Shown: positions 1 through 11,390, counted from the first letter of the stretch. The stretch: 64,000 nt of DNA from Corylus avellana (GCF_901000735.1 NC_081545.1:14124919-14188918); one strand, 5' to 3'. Notes: generated by a model from the letters alone, not told the origin. Made by a program: numbers and translations.

Positions 1-2
1 AG

Positions 3-355
3 TTCTATGGCCCATTTCAGGTGCTTGAACGAATTGGAGAGGTAGCATACAAGTTAGCATTGCCAGCTGGCTCGAAGGTACATCCCGTCTTCCATGTGTC
101 TTTGCTAAACAGCAAGTGGGAACTGATGCTGTGACTAGTACGGATATTCCAAAATATGAGTCCAACCATCCGGTCATTCAACCACAAGCTGCTCTAGGCT
201 ACTGAGGCAACATGAATAGCAGAGAGGTTCTCATACATTGGCAAGGATTTAGTCCCACAGATGCTATGTGGGAAAAGGTGGCTGAATTCCAGGCAAGGTT
301 TCCAAATTTTGTCCTTGAGGACAAAGACCCTCTTAACGTGGGAGGAATGTTATGA
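3..355 (+). pseudogene. Ty3/gypsy chromovirus pol 3' end (integrase tail and chromodomain), broken
   Basis: Reading from base 3 gives the motif [20 protein letters not shown], then [16 protein letters not shown], the C-terminal part of chromovirus integrase. The frame hits a TGA near 133. A second piece (VLIHWQGFSPTDAMWEKV, then FPNFVLEDKDPL) is a chromodomain-like tail, which in this family targets the integration complex to chromatin. It ends at a TGA at 353-355, inside the first bases of the LTR, a common arrangement in this clade. An in-frame stop and a frame change between the two pieces show that it is inactive. The rest of the polyprotein lies left of the window. Confidence 0.85.
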
Positions 356-762
356 GAATTAATGACGTTAGCCCTAAATGTACGAGTAGCTGTTTTCAAT
401 ACGGAAGTTTATTCCATTAGGTCAATAATTTTTTCCCAAGTTGAGTGGGATTATGATTTATTCCCCAAAAGAAGTCATATTCCGTTTTTATTTCCAAGTC
501 TAGTTGGTTTGTTTTCCTAGTCCAAGTCTAAATTGTATTCCTTGGTGAAGTCGGTCACTATACTCTATTTAAAGGAGAATACATCAACAAAGCTTTAAGC
601 AAAAATTTATATTTCAAACATATTGTTTGAAGAGGCTTAGGAACCTCCCAAATTCCTAGGGTTACTATCCAGCATTCATGATAGGCAAGAAAAACAGGTT
701 TGATCCAGCCCATTTTCTTGTTGAGAGGAGAATCACAAGGTCTCTCTCTCATTCTCATAACA
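348..762 (+). repeat. 3' LTR of the chromovirus
   Basis: The segment begins tgttatgagaat and ends with its exact reverse complement attctcataaca (751-762), so a 12-bp terminal inverted repeat bounds a 415-bp LTR with canonical TG...CA ends. A TATA-like stretch (ctatttaaag, about 564) fits an LTR promoter. It follows directly on the pol tail. The 5' LTR is outside the window, so no TSD can be checked. Confidence 0.85.
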
Positions 763-770
763 AGATATCC

Positions 771-815
771 TTCAAAAAAGAAAAAGAAAAAAGAAAAAAG
801 AAAAAAGAAAAGAAA
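771..815. repeat. A-rich (AAAAAG)n simple repeat
   Basis: A purine-only run of AAAAAG and AAAAAAG units starts a few bases after the LTR. It may be a microsatellite grown from an A-rich insertion site. Confidence 0.8.
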
Positions 816-2479
816 GGTTATTATTAAATAATAACAATGTACATGTACACTTTTATATTTAGATTGCTCATTATAAATTGACTGTTTATGAATATATATA
901 ATTTTTGTTAAACATTTTTAGCAATGACAATGAAGAATTCATGCCAGCAATTTGAAAATATAAAGACTTGTCAAGGACAATTGAATAAATTAACGTTAGG
1001 CGTGACAAAATAAATTGTAAGTTACAATGACTAAATTTTGTTGAATTGTTTATTTATTCGTCTACTTATATATTTTAATAATTTTTTGTTCAAATTTATT
1101 TTTTAACATCGACTCATCTGAATCAAAATTTTAGCTCTGTCCCTACACACAATGCTAATGTGACAATGTCGATCAACTCTTAAATTTTCTTTTTAATAAT
1201 AACAGACCCAAAGATTTGATCATATTGTAACATTGTGTAATAAAAATATAATTTCTAACTTTATGCATGCCACTTATAGAAAGAGGAATGCTACTGTTAT
1301 TTCTGATGTTTTCCTTATCTTACGTAGAGATTGTTTACTAAAAAAAACAATATCCGTCTAAAATGAAGACAAAAAAAAAAAAAAAAAAAAAAAAAGGTAA
1401 CATTTTTCTTTTATAAAAGCTTGAAGTAATAATGCAAGTGGACCGGGCCTAGTGGACCTGTAAAAGACAAAGAAAAGTTGAAAGACAAAGTGAGAGGTAG
1501 GGCTGGAGTCTTCATAATTCGATGCAGAGGAAAAGGGGAGGGAGCCCACTTGGAGGTACAGGTACTCTTTCCACTTGAGGAAAGGTTCCTATTAAACCAT
1601 AACCTCGGCCCACCTCCACTGGTGGAAGTTTGGTTATAGAAATGCACCCACTCTATAAAAGTCCCATAAGATTCAGGATTTGACCTAAAGTAGGGCATTT
1701 GGGTTGGGCATGTCTGGTGCATGCGGTGTGACATGGGTGCATGCCTTTTTCATGCACCCATCTTCTGTGGACACGTAACCCTCTTTACCTTTTTTCTTTT
1801 TATTTCAATATCTATCTATTTATATGGTTAATGGTTGATCTTTTGGAGTTATTTTTGAGTTGATGATGTAAAGCATGATGAAATCTGTTAATCTACAAGG
1901 AATCTATACGCTACTGGAATCTGACTAATTAATTATCATTAACTGCTATGATCAGCACCAACTTAAGAGAAAGAAAGAATGACCAACTATAACACGTGCA
2001 AGTGATAATATGGGAACAAAAGATGCGGCATTAAAGCGATGCGGCTTTTAAGAACAGGATATGATTTTCTTACTAATAATGATTTTATAGTTTGAAGTTA
2101 AAGTTAGTATATTTAATGGTGGTGCGCGCACATGATGTTACGTTGGCACATTTTTTAAAAAGTTTAAATAATGTAGTATGTTAAATTACTAGTTATCTCA
2201 AAAGCTTAAGCTGATAGGAAGAGGTAAATTTAATAATTTAATCATTAATTAGTTTAACAATATCATATTAAATTACCAGTTATTCCAAAAGCTTAAGCTG
2301 ATAAGAAGAGATAAATTTAATCATTTAATCATTAATTAGTTTAACATAGTATAATATATACCGTTAAATGTATAAACTTTAAATTTTGACCATAAAATAT
2401 ATATTATCCACTCCTATCCATTTGTAAATTATCCATTCATATCCATTTGTAAATCAAGACTAGGTATTAGATAACGTCT
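816..2479. other. AT-rich non-coding stretch, no gene recognised
   Basis: There is no open frame with recognisable protein features on either strand. It contains an A-run of about 28 bases (1368-1395) and a short tandem duplication (listed separately). A 107-codon minus-strand frame at 1411-1734 has no recognisable motif or composition of a real protein. I see no clear element ends. Confidence 0.5.
2181..2345. repeat. 87-bp tandem duplication
   Basis: Two copies of a unit containing ttaaattac, aaaagcttaagctgata and cattaattagtttaaca lie head to tail at 2181-2258 and 2268-2345, about 87 bp apart. They differ by a few substitutions (aggaagaggt versus aagaagagat). Confidence 0.85.
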
Positions 2480-2482
2480 TTT

Positions 2483-2511
2483 ATTTATTTATTTATTTAT
2501 TTATTTATTTT
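2483..2511. repeat. (TTTA)n tail of the LINE
   Basis: About seven TTTA units mark the 3' end of the minus-strand LINE. Read on the minus strand this is an (AAAT)n tail in the place of a poly(A) tail. Confidence 0.75.
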
Positions 2512-2571
2512 TGAAATGTGTCGTTCTTATATAAATTAAACTGATAACTCTTTCTCATCAAATACAATATT

Positions 2572-4735
2572 CTAGATAAACATGGGACTATCTTCTATCC
2601 AAACCTGATCTAAAGATTGGCAAAGAGCGAGTTTCACAAGGCGATGGGCCACTTCGTTTGCTTCCCTCCCAATGTTAAGTGCTAAAATATTCATATTTTT
2701 AGCCCTTAACTTACATGTATTAATCCTTTAGTTTTAGTTAATTTATGCAATTTTAGTTCTTTTATGTGTTTTCCCTGTTTTTATAGGTCATTGGAAGAAA
2801 AAGAAGCAATCTCAGAAATTTCGAACTTAAAAGAGCTATTTTGAGAATATGGAAGGCGCAAGGCACCTACGATCGAGCGCCAACACAAAGAGGATCGATT
2901 GCAGACCTGCGATCGAGCGTACACGTGCGTGATGGCCAAATTAGCCACCAGCCTTGATATAGAAAGTGCAATTTTTAGGGTTTTGTAATTTAGTGCGAAG
3001 TAGAGCTCAAACCCTACGATTTTTAGGGTTTCTAGAGTATTCTTAAAGCCTATAAATAAACCCTTAAACCTCTAGAATACATAAACAATTTCCAAGGAGA
3101 AGAATTGGAGCTCTTTAAGTTCAAGTTTCGGGTTTATTCTTTTCCTTTATTTTATTTTATTTTATGAAGATGTTTAACATCAAACTTATGTGTAACTAAT
3201 TTATTTAGTAGAGATAGATTGAAGCCCTACTTATGTTTAGTTAATATTCAATATTGGCGCCTTTGTGATGATCATGTTGTGATATTTAACTTAATTAATT
3301 TCTGCTTTCATGAATTCCTCATATGTGTGTGCTTGATCAACATATGCATGTGGTATGGACTAGTTAGTTAAACCAATTTGGATGACCGAGTCTTGGGTTT
3401 AATAAAAGTAACAAAAGAAATCCACACCGGGTTCTTGGGTTAATCAACATGGGGAACCGGGAGTATACACCCATGCCCTAGGCCTCATGTGTTTGTCAAT
3501 TTCCACAGAATCATGCTTTCTTAAAGAACAACTTAGTATACACTCATGCTAAATCCTTTAAGAAAGAAAAGAGTTAGAATATACACCCATGCCCTACTCG
3601 TTGCTTATGGAAATCTATAGCTTAAGGAGCATACACTCAGGCCCTTAGGTTGACAAATATTAGATATACATAACATGATCAAAACATTGGCATATTGATA
3701 TATTATCTAAATATAATTAGTGGTGGATATGAAAGCCCTCCCTTTTTATTATCATCAACTCAAAATTCAATCTTTGTCTCATTTTACTTTTTGGAATTTA
3801 TTTTAGACAAAATTTAGTAATCCTTGTGGGAATGACCCCGTACTTGCACTCTATACTACTATATTGACCTCGTGCACTTACGGGTAAAACATACAATTAT
3901 TTGTCTATTAAATTAGGTAGATATTTGTAACAACACCCAACATGCCCAACTACCCAACTTTGAAGGCTATTTAGGATGACTTTGCTATCTTTAATCAATT
4001 GCCCATATCGACTCAAATAGGATTCTTCTTGACGCAAAGTGTTTACAATTTCAAGCGCAACACCCTAAAAAAAACCGGCTGGAGACCTATATTTTGCAAA
4101 AACCAGCAGCCTTCCAGGTAGCCACGGCTTCCGCTAGTGCCGGGTCAGTAATAAAGGGTACCGTGGTGCACATTGAGGGTAAAACAAAACTTTCCACATC
4201 CCGAACAATCACTCCCACCCCCATCTTCTTATTTTGATCGCCAATGGCTGTATCCCAATTGACTTTGTCCACCCCTTGAGGAGGTTTCTTCCATTTCTGT
4301 CGTTTGGGATCACTAGGCTTGCGGTCCCAACATTCAGAAACCATCGTAGCATGATTGAAAGTCTCCATAGATTCAAGTGTCGAGCTGTGCAAAGTCTTGG
4401 GTGACATGAAGTCCCCACCATATACCACACAATTGCGTCGAAGCCATATTCTCCAAGTCAAAGTGACTGCCATTTCCAAATCGGCCTCATCCTATAATTC
4501 CATCAGTTTCTCTATTAAACCCATGCCGTCATTCTCTGAGATGGAAAGCTTTTGAATTTTTCTATTACATTCCATACAAACTGTTGTGGCCGATCGAACT
4601 GCAACTCCATACAATATGACTTATTGATTCTGGTCAGGGGCCGGACACATGGGATCGTCAACAATTCCCTTTTGGCAAAGATTTTCTTTGGTGGCTAGCA
4701 AATTGTTGCAAACCCGCCATAAAAAAAATTAAAAA
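2572..4735 (-). pseudogene. LINE ORF2 C-terminal part: zinc-binding region and RNase H
   Basis: The minus strand reads LLATKENLCQKGIVDDPMCP (near 4660), then WRIWLRRNCVVYGG, KVNWDTAIGDQNKKMGVGV and DPALAEAVATWKAAGFC (4480-4087). The last two are the RNase H core of plant LINEs (RNase H normally degrades the RNA template strand). A frameshift follows near 4086. Beyond the solo LTR (2673-3935) the frame resumes with REANEVAHRLVKLAL and VWIEDSPMFI, ending at a TAG at 2572-2574. Frameshifts and stops show that the copy is dead. A T-run at 4721-4750 is where the Mutator-type MITE entered. Confidence 0.85.
2673..3935 (+). mobile_element. Solo LTR, family A (TG ttaagtgctaaaat ... aacaaca)
   Basis: It begins tgttaagtgctaaaatattc and ends gtagatatttgtaacaaca, matching both LTRs of the complete element at 21339-27916. 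A perfect 5-bp TSD, CCCAA, flanks it (2668-2672 and 3936-3940), so the 1263-bp unit is a solo LTR left by LTR-LTR recombination inside the LINE RNase H region. It holds GATCGA-type motifs near 2868-2930 and repeated short blocks around CACCCATGCC. Confidence 0.93.
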
Positions 4736-4750
4736 AAAAAAAAAAAAATT

Positions 4751-5840
4751 GGGAAAAATACACTTTACCCCTTTAAAGTATCCTTGCATTTACGTTTTGG
4801 CTCCCAATGTTTAAAAAGTGACGAAAGCCCCCACAATGTATCTGACTTTGCAAAAAACACCATCCGTCCATCAAATCTGTCTATTTGGACAGAAACCAAG
4901 TCAAGTGCATGGCACTTGACATTTTTCGACCGAAACTTTCGAAAATGCCACCGAGGGTAAAGTGTAAACATAAATATAAACATAAAAAAATAAAAACACT
5001 AACCTAAAACTTAAAACAAAAAGTTTATATTAAAAAAAATAAAAAATAACAAAAAAATAACAAAAAAAAAACCAAAAGCTAAACCTAAACTAAAAACACT
5101 AAACTGTCTAAACTAAACCAAAACTTAAAACAGGAAGTTTATATACAAAATAAAATAAATAAATAAAAAATAAAAAAAGAAGTGGGGGATGGCCGAGCCA
5201 TTTGGGGGTGGCTTGGCTACCCCCATTTAGCCGGTATGAGGTACTGAACCACCCATGTGTCCCATGAGGGTAGTCTGACCACCTCATATGTCCAAATAGG
5301 GGTGGCCGAAACCACCCCAAATGGGTTTGCGGGGGGTGGTTGAAACTATCAAAAAAGGGTTTGGGAGTGGCCGAGCCGCCCTCATTTGGTCGGTTTGGGG
5401 TGGCTTGGCCAAAGGGGACACTTTTTTTTTTTTTCTTTTTTTTTTAATATAAACCTTTTGTTTTAAGTTTTAAGTTTAGTTTTTTTTTTTTTTTGGATTG
5501 TTTTTTTGTTTAGTTCAGTTTTTGGTTTCTTTAATTAATTATTATTATTATTATTATATTTTATTTTTTTTACATAAACCTTTTTTGTTTTGTTTACACT
5601 TTACTCCTCCGAAGTCATTTATGTTTACCGCCAAGATCATTTTTGAAAGTTTTGATTAAAAAAGATTATGTGCCACGCACGTGACTTGGTTTCCATCCAA
5701 ATAGACAGATTTCCTAGACGGATGATTTTTTTTGCCAACATTTGATACATTGTGGGGGTCTTTCGTCACTTTTTAAACATTGATCACCAAAACACAAATG
5801 CATGGATACTTTAGGGGGGTAAAATGTATTTTACGTACCC
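4751..5840. mobile_element. Mutator-type MITE, long fold-back
   Basis: The left end gggaaaaatacactttaccc and the reverse complement of the right end (gggtacgtaaaatacatttt) head inverted arms that stay alignable for several hundred bases. Examples are aaaaagtgacgaaag, cccccacaatgtatc and aaatctgtctatttgga in both arms. The 9-bp flanks are identical (AAAAAAATT at 4742-4750 and 5841-5849), the TSD length of the Mutator superfamily. It has no transposase. The centre is a GC-rich repeat block. It sits inside the LINE, so it is younger than the LINE. Confidence 0.92.
5193..5425. repeat. GC-rich ggggtggcc/ggccacccc core of the MITE
   Basis: Degenerate units built on gggggtggcttggctaccc, ggggtggccgaaaccacccc and gggagtggccgagccgccc alternate with spacers. 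They can pair in many ways. Similar units recur at 9566-9611, 19666-19687 and 20894-21150. A 70-codon minus-strand frame across it is only a by-product of the repeats. Confidence 0.75.
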
Positions 5841-5849
5841 AAAAAAATT

Positions 5850-8800
5850 TACAACCCCTGGGACTCACATTTTCCAAAGACACTTCCATATTCCACTAAG
5901 ATGGAATGCCTCATAACATTCTCCTTTCATACTCAATATTCGTGCCTTCTCTATGTGATAAGCACTCCTCATCGAGAAAAGGCCGTTTGGGTTTCCAATC
6001 CACATCAAACTATCATGTTGTTTGTTAGGGTTCAAAACCATACTGCATATTTTTGCCGCTTCATCAGGGTTGAATATTTCTTGGATGAGTGATGTATTCC
6101 ACCATCGCGAGTCTTCATTTATTAGTTGTCATATCCTTGCTTCAGAATCCAAAATTCTAATAGGAGATTCAATAGCATATGTGGTAGGAGACATAATCCA
6201 CTTGTCCCCCCAGATTTTGATGGACTCCCCTTTCCCCACTCTCCAAACCGAACCCGACTTTAGAAGTGCTCAGGAATTGTAGATACTCCTCCATGCTTAC
6301 GATGGCCTAATCCCTAATTACTCATCCAAAAAATTTCTAGGCAGAAAATACTTTGCTTTAAAAATTCTAGACACTATAGAATTAGGGTGTTGTAGAAAAC
6401 GCCATCCTTGTTTTGCAAGCATAGCCAGGTTAAAACTTTCTAGATCCCTGAAACCCATGCCACCCTGATTTTCGGGTCTCCCCATACGTCCCCAACTCAT
6501 CCAAGCCAATTTCGATTCATCATCTTTCCATCCCTACCAAAATTTGCTCATCATTGCATTTATATCCCGGCATAAAGTCTTGGGTGAAAGGAATACACTC
6601 ATACTATAAGTAGGTATTGCTCGGATCATATCCTTGATGAGAATCTCCATTCCTGCTTAAGAAAAAAACTTTCTCCTTTCGTCCACTTAATTTGGATCTG
6701 ACCCGGCCCTTGATGCCCACAAAGTTCTATTTTGTGATTGTCCCACCACCGCCAGAAGCCCTAGGTATTTCTCGTAGTTGTTTGAAGAAGACATCCCCGC
6801 TATAGATAAAATATATTCTTTGAATTCTTGCTTGGTATTCCTGTTGAAAAATATGGAGGTCTGCCATTTTTTTTATTTGTTGCCTCGAGGCGTTCTCATA
6901 AAGAGAAAGTAGCCAATGAATGTGACTCCACTCCATCAAATTTACTCTACAAAATAGTAAGCTGTCATCCGCAAAAACAGGTGGCTCATTTGAATACCCC
7001 AGTACCATTGGAACTCCATATATATATATATATCTTTCTGCTCTCAATAAAGAGAACTTTAAGTCTTCAGCACATAAAATAAATAGATACAGAGAAAGGG
7101 GATCTCCCTGTCGAAGATCTCTTGTGAGAATAATACGGCCTTGGGGATCACTGTTGTGCAAATTATCTACCTAAATGAATAGGTGAATAATTGTACGTTT
7201 TACCTATAAGTGCACAAGGTCAACATAGTAATATATGGTGCAAGTACCAGATCATTTCCACAAGGATTGCTGAATTTATGTTTTAAAAATAAATTCCTTA
7301 AGGAAAAACAAAAATTGATTGTTAAAGTGATGATAATAAAAGGTAGGGCTTTGATATCTACCACTAATTATATCTAGCTAATATAACAATATGTCAATGC
7401 TTTGATCATGTTATGCATATTTAATGTTTGCCAACCTAAAGGTATGGGTGTCTACTCCTTAAGCTATTGATTTCTCTAAGCAACGAATTAGGCATGGGTG
7501 TCTACTCTAATTCTTTTCTTTCTTAGAGGATTTAGTATGGGTGTCTACTCAGTTGTTCTTTAAGAAAGCATGAATCTGTGGAAATCGACAAACACATGAG
7601 GCCTAGGGCATGGGTGTCTACTCCCGGTTCTCCAAGTTGATTAACCCAAGAACCCGGTGTGGATTTCTTTTGTTACTTACATTAAACCCAGGACTCGATC
7701 ATCCAAATTGATTTAATTAACTAGTCCATACCACATGCATATGTTGATCAGGCACACACATATGAGGAATTCATGAAAGCAGGAATTAACCAAGTTAAAT
7801 AGCATAACATAACCATCACAAAGGCGCCAATATTGAAATATTAACTAAACATAACTAGGGTTTCAATCTAGCCCTACTAAATAAATTAGCTACACATAGA
7901 GTTGATGTTAAACATCTTCATAAAATAAAAGAAAAGAAAGGAAAGAATAAACCTGAGACTTGACTTGAGAGCTCCTATTCTTCTCCCTTCTCCAAGCCTC
8001 TCTATTCTAAAGGCTTAGGAGTCTATTTATAGGCTTTAGAAGTCATTGGAAAAGTAGTAAACCCTAGGGATTTCGTAGGGTTTCAATCCTATTACAATTT
8101 GGAGTTTGAAAAACCCTAATATGGAAATAGGGACATTATAGCCGCCACTTGGGATGCCTCTTCTGCACGGGTGCACTCGATTGAAGGTCTGCGATCGATC
8201 CTTCTTTCGGCCTGCGCTCGATCGCTCCTGGCCTGGCTCGTGCAGTATCTTCTCTGGTATTGCGTTCGATCACAGGTACCCTGCGATTGATCGCAGTACC
8301 AAGGAACTCCAATTTTTCCATCTTCTCTTTTTGAGCCTAAATCACCCAGTTTTACTTCACTTTCTTCCAAAAGCCTGTAAAAACATTAAAAACACAAGAA
8401 GGAATTAAAATGGCCTAATTAATTACAACCAAAGGATTAAAACATGTAAGATAAGGGCTAAAAATATGAATATTTTAGCACTTATCAATCACCATTTATC
8501 AAAACCAAATAAGTGACTGTTTGGACACATTCCATGATTAACTAAATCCATCATTCCGCAAAGCCTATCTTTCGCATGATTGATTCTAAAAATTCCCATT
8601 TGACTATGTCATAGGCTTTACTCATATCTAGTTTTATCCCCATATAGTCCTTCTTCCCGAGCATTCTTGAATCCTTGGTATGGAGTGCCTCATATGCCAC
8701 CAAAACATTATTTGTAATTAATCTGCTTGAAATAAAAGCGCTCTAATTTGGAGAGATGATATAGGGTAGCACCCTCTTCATTTTGTTGGCTATCACTTTA

Positions 8801-8890
8801 GAAATCAATTTATACAAGACATTGCATAGGCTTATTGGGTGAAAGTCAGTGACTTTTGCGGATGGAGTAACCTTTGGAATCAAAGAAAAG
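5850..8890 (-). pseudogene. LINE ORF2 reverse transcriptase region, interrupted
   Basis: At the right end the minus strand reads [34 protein letters not shown] and YMGIKLDMSKAYDIVKWEF, the fingers and palm of a plant LINE reverse transcriptase with the first catalytic Asp. After the solo LTR at 7152-8487 it continues with RDLRQGDPLSLYLFILCAE and the FADDSLLF box (the family's YADD/FADD, near 6965-6990). Further down are [20 protein letters not shown] and LAKQGWRFL (6509-6318). A short TA repeat at 7020-7034 adds YIYIY to the frame. Stops and frameshifts make it non-functional. Confidence 0.88.
7152..8487 (-). mobile_element. Solo LTR, family A, minus orientation
   Basis: On the minus strand it starts tgataagtgctaaaatattc and ends ...gcacaaca, as in the LTRs at 21339 and 26562. 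A perfect TSD ATCAC lies at 7147-7151 and 8488-8492. The 1336-bp unit splits the LINE reverse transcriptase between the LDMSKAYD and RQGDPLSLY motifs. GATCGA-type motifs cluster at 8180-8290. An 84-codon frame on each strand there is not a gene. Confidence 0.93.
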
Positions 8891-8893
8891 TTT

Positions 8894-9397
8894 GTTGTTG
8901 CTCGTCACTAGGAGTGTGATGTTTTTTACCATTTTTTTTATTCTGTATTTTCATTTTTGCTTCTGAATAAGACGAGTTTGTTGTTGCTCTGGCTGCAGTA
9001 GGTATTGGATTTGTTGTTTTCTTAGGTTTTGCTTAAGAATAACATAATAGTTTCCAGTAGGTCTTTTGTTTTCTTCTGGTTCTTTTTTGGGAGCAAACTA
9101 TTGACTGATGACAGATGAGTTATCAAGTTTGTGGAAGAATTGTCATTGATGAAAGAAACAGCGACTAGAAACATGATCTGTCGATTTAAGCTGCAGATTT
9201 ATATACAGTAATTGTGATAATGACATTTCTATGGTGTTGTTTTGTAATAGCCCTAGAAGCTATTGGGTATATTATAAATAGTGTTGAAGTCATAGAGTTT
9301 TCAACTTGTATCTTTGGCATTGTATGATAGAATATTTCGCTCCATATTAATTTTATATCAATGAAGATAACTCATTTTCTCCAAAAAAAAAAAAAAA
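8894..9397 (+). mobile_element. Possible retroposed fragment ending in poly(A)
   Basis: About 500 bp of non-coding sequence runs from the broken 5' end of the LINE to a run of 16 A (9382-9397), preceded by atatcaatgaagataactc, which resembles a transcript 3' end. This suggests the tail of another LINE or a processed transcript on the plus strand. No TSD was identified and no coding motif is seen. Confidence 0.35.
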
Positions 9398-9985
9398 ATC
9401 GAAGATATAATTAAAGAATAAATACAAAATTGGTCCTGTAATTTGATATTTCATTAAATAGTCTCGAGTTTTTTTCTTTTTTTTTTTAAATTATTCACCT
9501 TTCTAAATAAGCAAAAAAATAAAAAAATAAAAAAAGGTAGGGCTTGCCATTAGAAGCAAACATTCTCTTGTGGTGGGTTAGCCACCCCCTATTTGGCCAA
9601 AGGGGGTGTGCCATTACTATTTTTACAATTAAAAATTTTAATTGCAAGAGATATGTTAGATTGTGAATTTGTGATTGATGTTGATGTAATACATTAATAG
9701 ATTATGTCAACCTTTTTACTGGCATGGACCTATTTATTTATTATTATTATTTTGTTTACCCAAATGAGTATTTAATCACTTTCTAAAATTCAGTGAGCTA
9801 GTTGTTAAAACTTCAAATTACCGAAAACCAATTTTATATTTATCCTTATAAATAAAAATGGTTATACGAAATTGTGAGATTACAGGGTGTGACTTTGGAA
9901 AATTATTATTTGTTTCCTTATATCTTCTTCCTCAATTTATGTAGGGAAAGGCTCCATTGTTATTCATTACTGGAATTCATTTTTA
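9398..9985. other. Non-coding stretch with a stray GC-rich Mutator-type core unit
   Basis: AT-rich with no coding frame. At 9566-9611 there is one unit (gtgggttagccaccccc, then ggccaaagggggtg) like the core of the MITE at 4751-5840, probably a degraded relative. Its ends could not be placed. Confidence 0.4.
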
Positions 9986-10400
9986 GGGGAAACTTCACAA
10001 ACCCTTAGAATATTCAAAAACTCTCAATTTAAAGTTTTAAACTTTTAATTTTTTGAAATGTCCATCATCTTTTAGGATTTTCCGTTAAATCTTGTCTAAA
10101 TTTTCAAAATATCCTATTTTTCCTTATAAAAAAGAATTAAAAAAATTGCAAAGATTCAAGTGTAAGTATTTTTACAAATTCTATTAAATTATGACCAAAG
10201 CCTAAGTCCTTTCAACTTTTTTTTTAAAAATTTTTTTGTATAATAAAAAATGTATTTTGAAAATTTTGACAAGATTTAGCGGAAAATTCTAACGGAAAGG
10301 GACATTGCAATAAATTGAAAGTTGAATACCCTAAATTGAAAGTTTTTTACCATTAGAAAAGTAATGTCAAAACAGGTGAAAATTTTTATGAAATTTCCCC
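9986..10400. mobile_element. Second Mutator-type MITE, 415 bp
   Basis: It begins ggggaaacttcacaaaccc and ends atgaaatttcccc. The arms are inverted repeats of roughly 150 bp: tttccgttaaatcttgtc on the left pairs with the complement of gacaagatttagcggaaa on the right. Flanking 9-mers TCATTTTTA (9977-9985) and TTATTTTTA (10401-10409) agree at 8 of 9 positions, a slightly decayed Mutator-type TSD. No coding capacity. Confidence 0.85.
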
Positions 10401-10648
10401 TTATTTTTATTTTAGTGCAAACAGCTCTTCTCAACATTCGTCGTAGAGTTGTTAAGGATTGCACATTTCTTCTGTGATGATGCCCACCACTAAATTAGAA
10501 TATAAAATACTTAATGTACCTAAACAAACGTTTGAGAAAGAGTTGTGGCCTTGTGGGATACACTGAGGAATTTATACAAAAGGAAATATGTGTTAAATAT
10601 AATTTTCCTTTGCAATTTGCTACAATTAAATGATAGATACTCCAATTC

Positions 10649-10680
<32 letters not shown>

Positions 10681-10959
10681 GAAAAAAAAAGAAAAAAAGA
10701 AGAAGAAGAAGATAGATACTCGTTGTAAGCACTTTACTTTAACGAGGTTAATAATACTCTAGCCAGTCAATGAATTGACAGTTGGTGTAGAGATTGACAG
10801 AGAAGAAAAGGTTTATTGAATGTAGTTTTATTGGATGCTAGAGATTCTTTGAATATAAATCCACATTTTTATCTGAATAGTCTCATTGGAAAAATTATTG
10901 AAAAGGGAAGATTCACAATGTGAGAAATTGGTGGGAGAAATAATTATGTGTCTCAAAAA
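10401..10959. other. Non-coding stretch, no gene recognised
   Basis: AT-rich, with a T-run followed by an A/AAG-rich run at 10651-10712. Short frames across it are low-complexity. No element ends or motifs recognised. Confidence 0.4.
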
Positions 10960-11390
10960 GTTATAAAGAATGTGAGCGGTTGGAATTGTCCAAAGAGCAG
11001 CCATGTGCATAAAGAGTGCAAGTATGGGGATGGTACATGTCACCACATCTGATCACCCTTCTGCTTCTCTAGGAATAAGCGAATGGACTTGTGCTAGTGC
11101 TAAGGGCATCGAGGTGTTTCCTAGTTGAGCGGCCGCCTTCCCCATGCAATCTTTGCTGAAATGGTCGAACTGGCCACACTGGTAACAAATCCTAGCACCT
11201 ATCCTACAAAGTCCCTCATGAACCCTATTGCACTTTCGGCACAACTCCGGTGTCTAACCTTGAGGGGTAATCAGGGCAAGCCCATGTGGTCGTTGGGGTG
11301 GATAACTCCCCATGACCATTCTCTTACCTAGTCCGACTTCTCTAGATGATGAACCAGGCCCATGAGTCAGAAATCTTGCTAATCATCTGA
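10960..11390 (-). pseudogene. Ty3/gypsy chromovirus gag end and gag-protease junction, fragment
   Basis: The minus strand reads ELCRKCNRVHEGLCRIGARI, then CYQCGQFDHFSKDC, a complete CX2CX4HX4C zinc knuckle (here CX2C-GQFD-H-FSKD-C) that binds genomic RNA in retroelement nucleocapsids. The double-cysteine arrangement before the knuckle is typical of Tekay/Del-like gag. Further on, REAEG, a stop and SDVVTCTIPIL mark the usual run into the protease, with the frame lost soon after. Neighbouring sequence contains no RT or integrase, so this is an isolated scrap. Confidence 0.8.

Larger units (their letters stand above)
2480..8893 (-). mobile_element. LINE (non-LTR retrotransposon), 5'-truncated and interrupted three times
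   Basis: On the minus strand the pieces read in order: reverse transcriptase fingers and palm (8890-8488), palm with FADD (7151 downwards), thumb and zinc-binding region (about 6510-5850), then RNase H (4480-3936 and 2672-2572), ending in a 3' untranslated region and an (AAAT)n tail. This is the layout of plant LINE ORF2. ORF1 and the endonuclease are missing, as expected after 5' truncation during target-primed reverse transcription. Three later insertions split it (2673-3935, 4751-5840, 7152-8487). Each has matching TSDs, and the LINE reading resumes on the far side of each. Confidence 0.9.

Noticed and set aside
1411..1734. 107-codon minus-strand frame
   Set aside because: No recognisable motif or family, and poly-T driven composition nearby. 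Chance is the simplest explanation.
2480..9397. A single LINE with a 5' inversion (twin priming) spanning both the minus LINE and the plus segment 8894-9397
   Set aside because: The plus segment ends in its own poly(A) run, while the minus LINE has its own tail at 2483-2511, so two separate events fit better.
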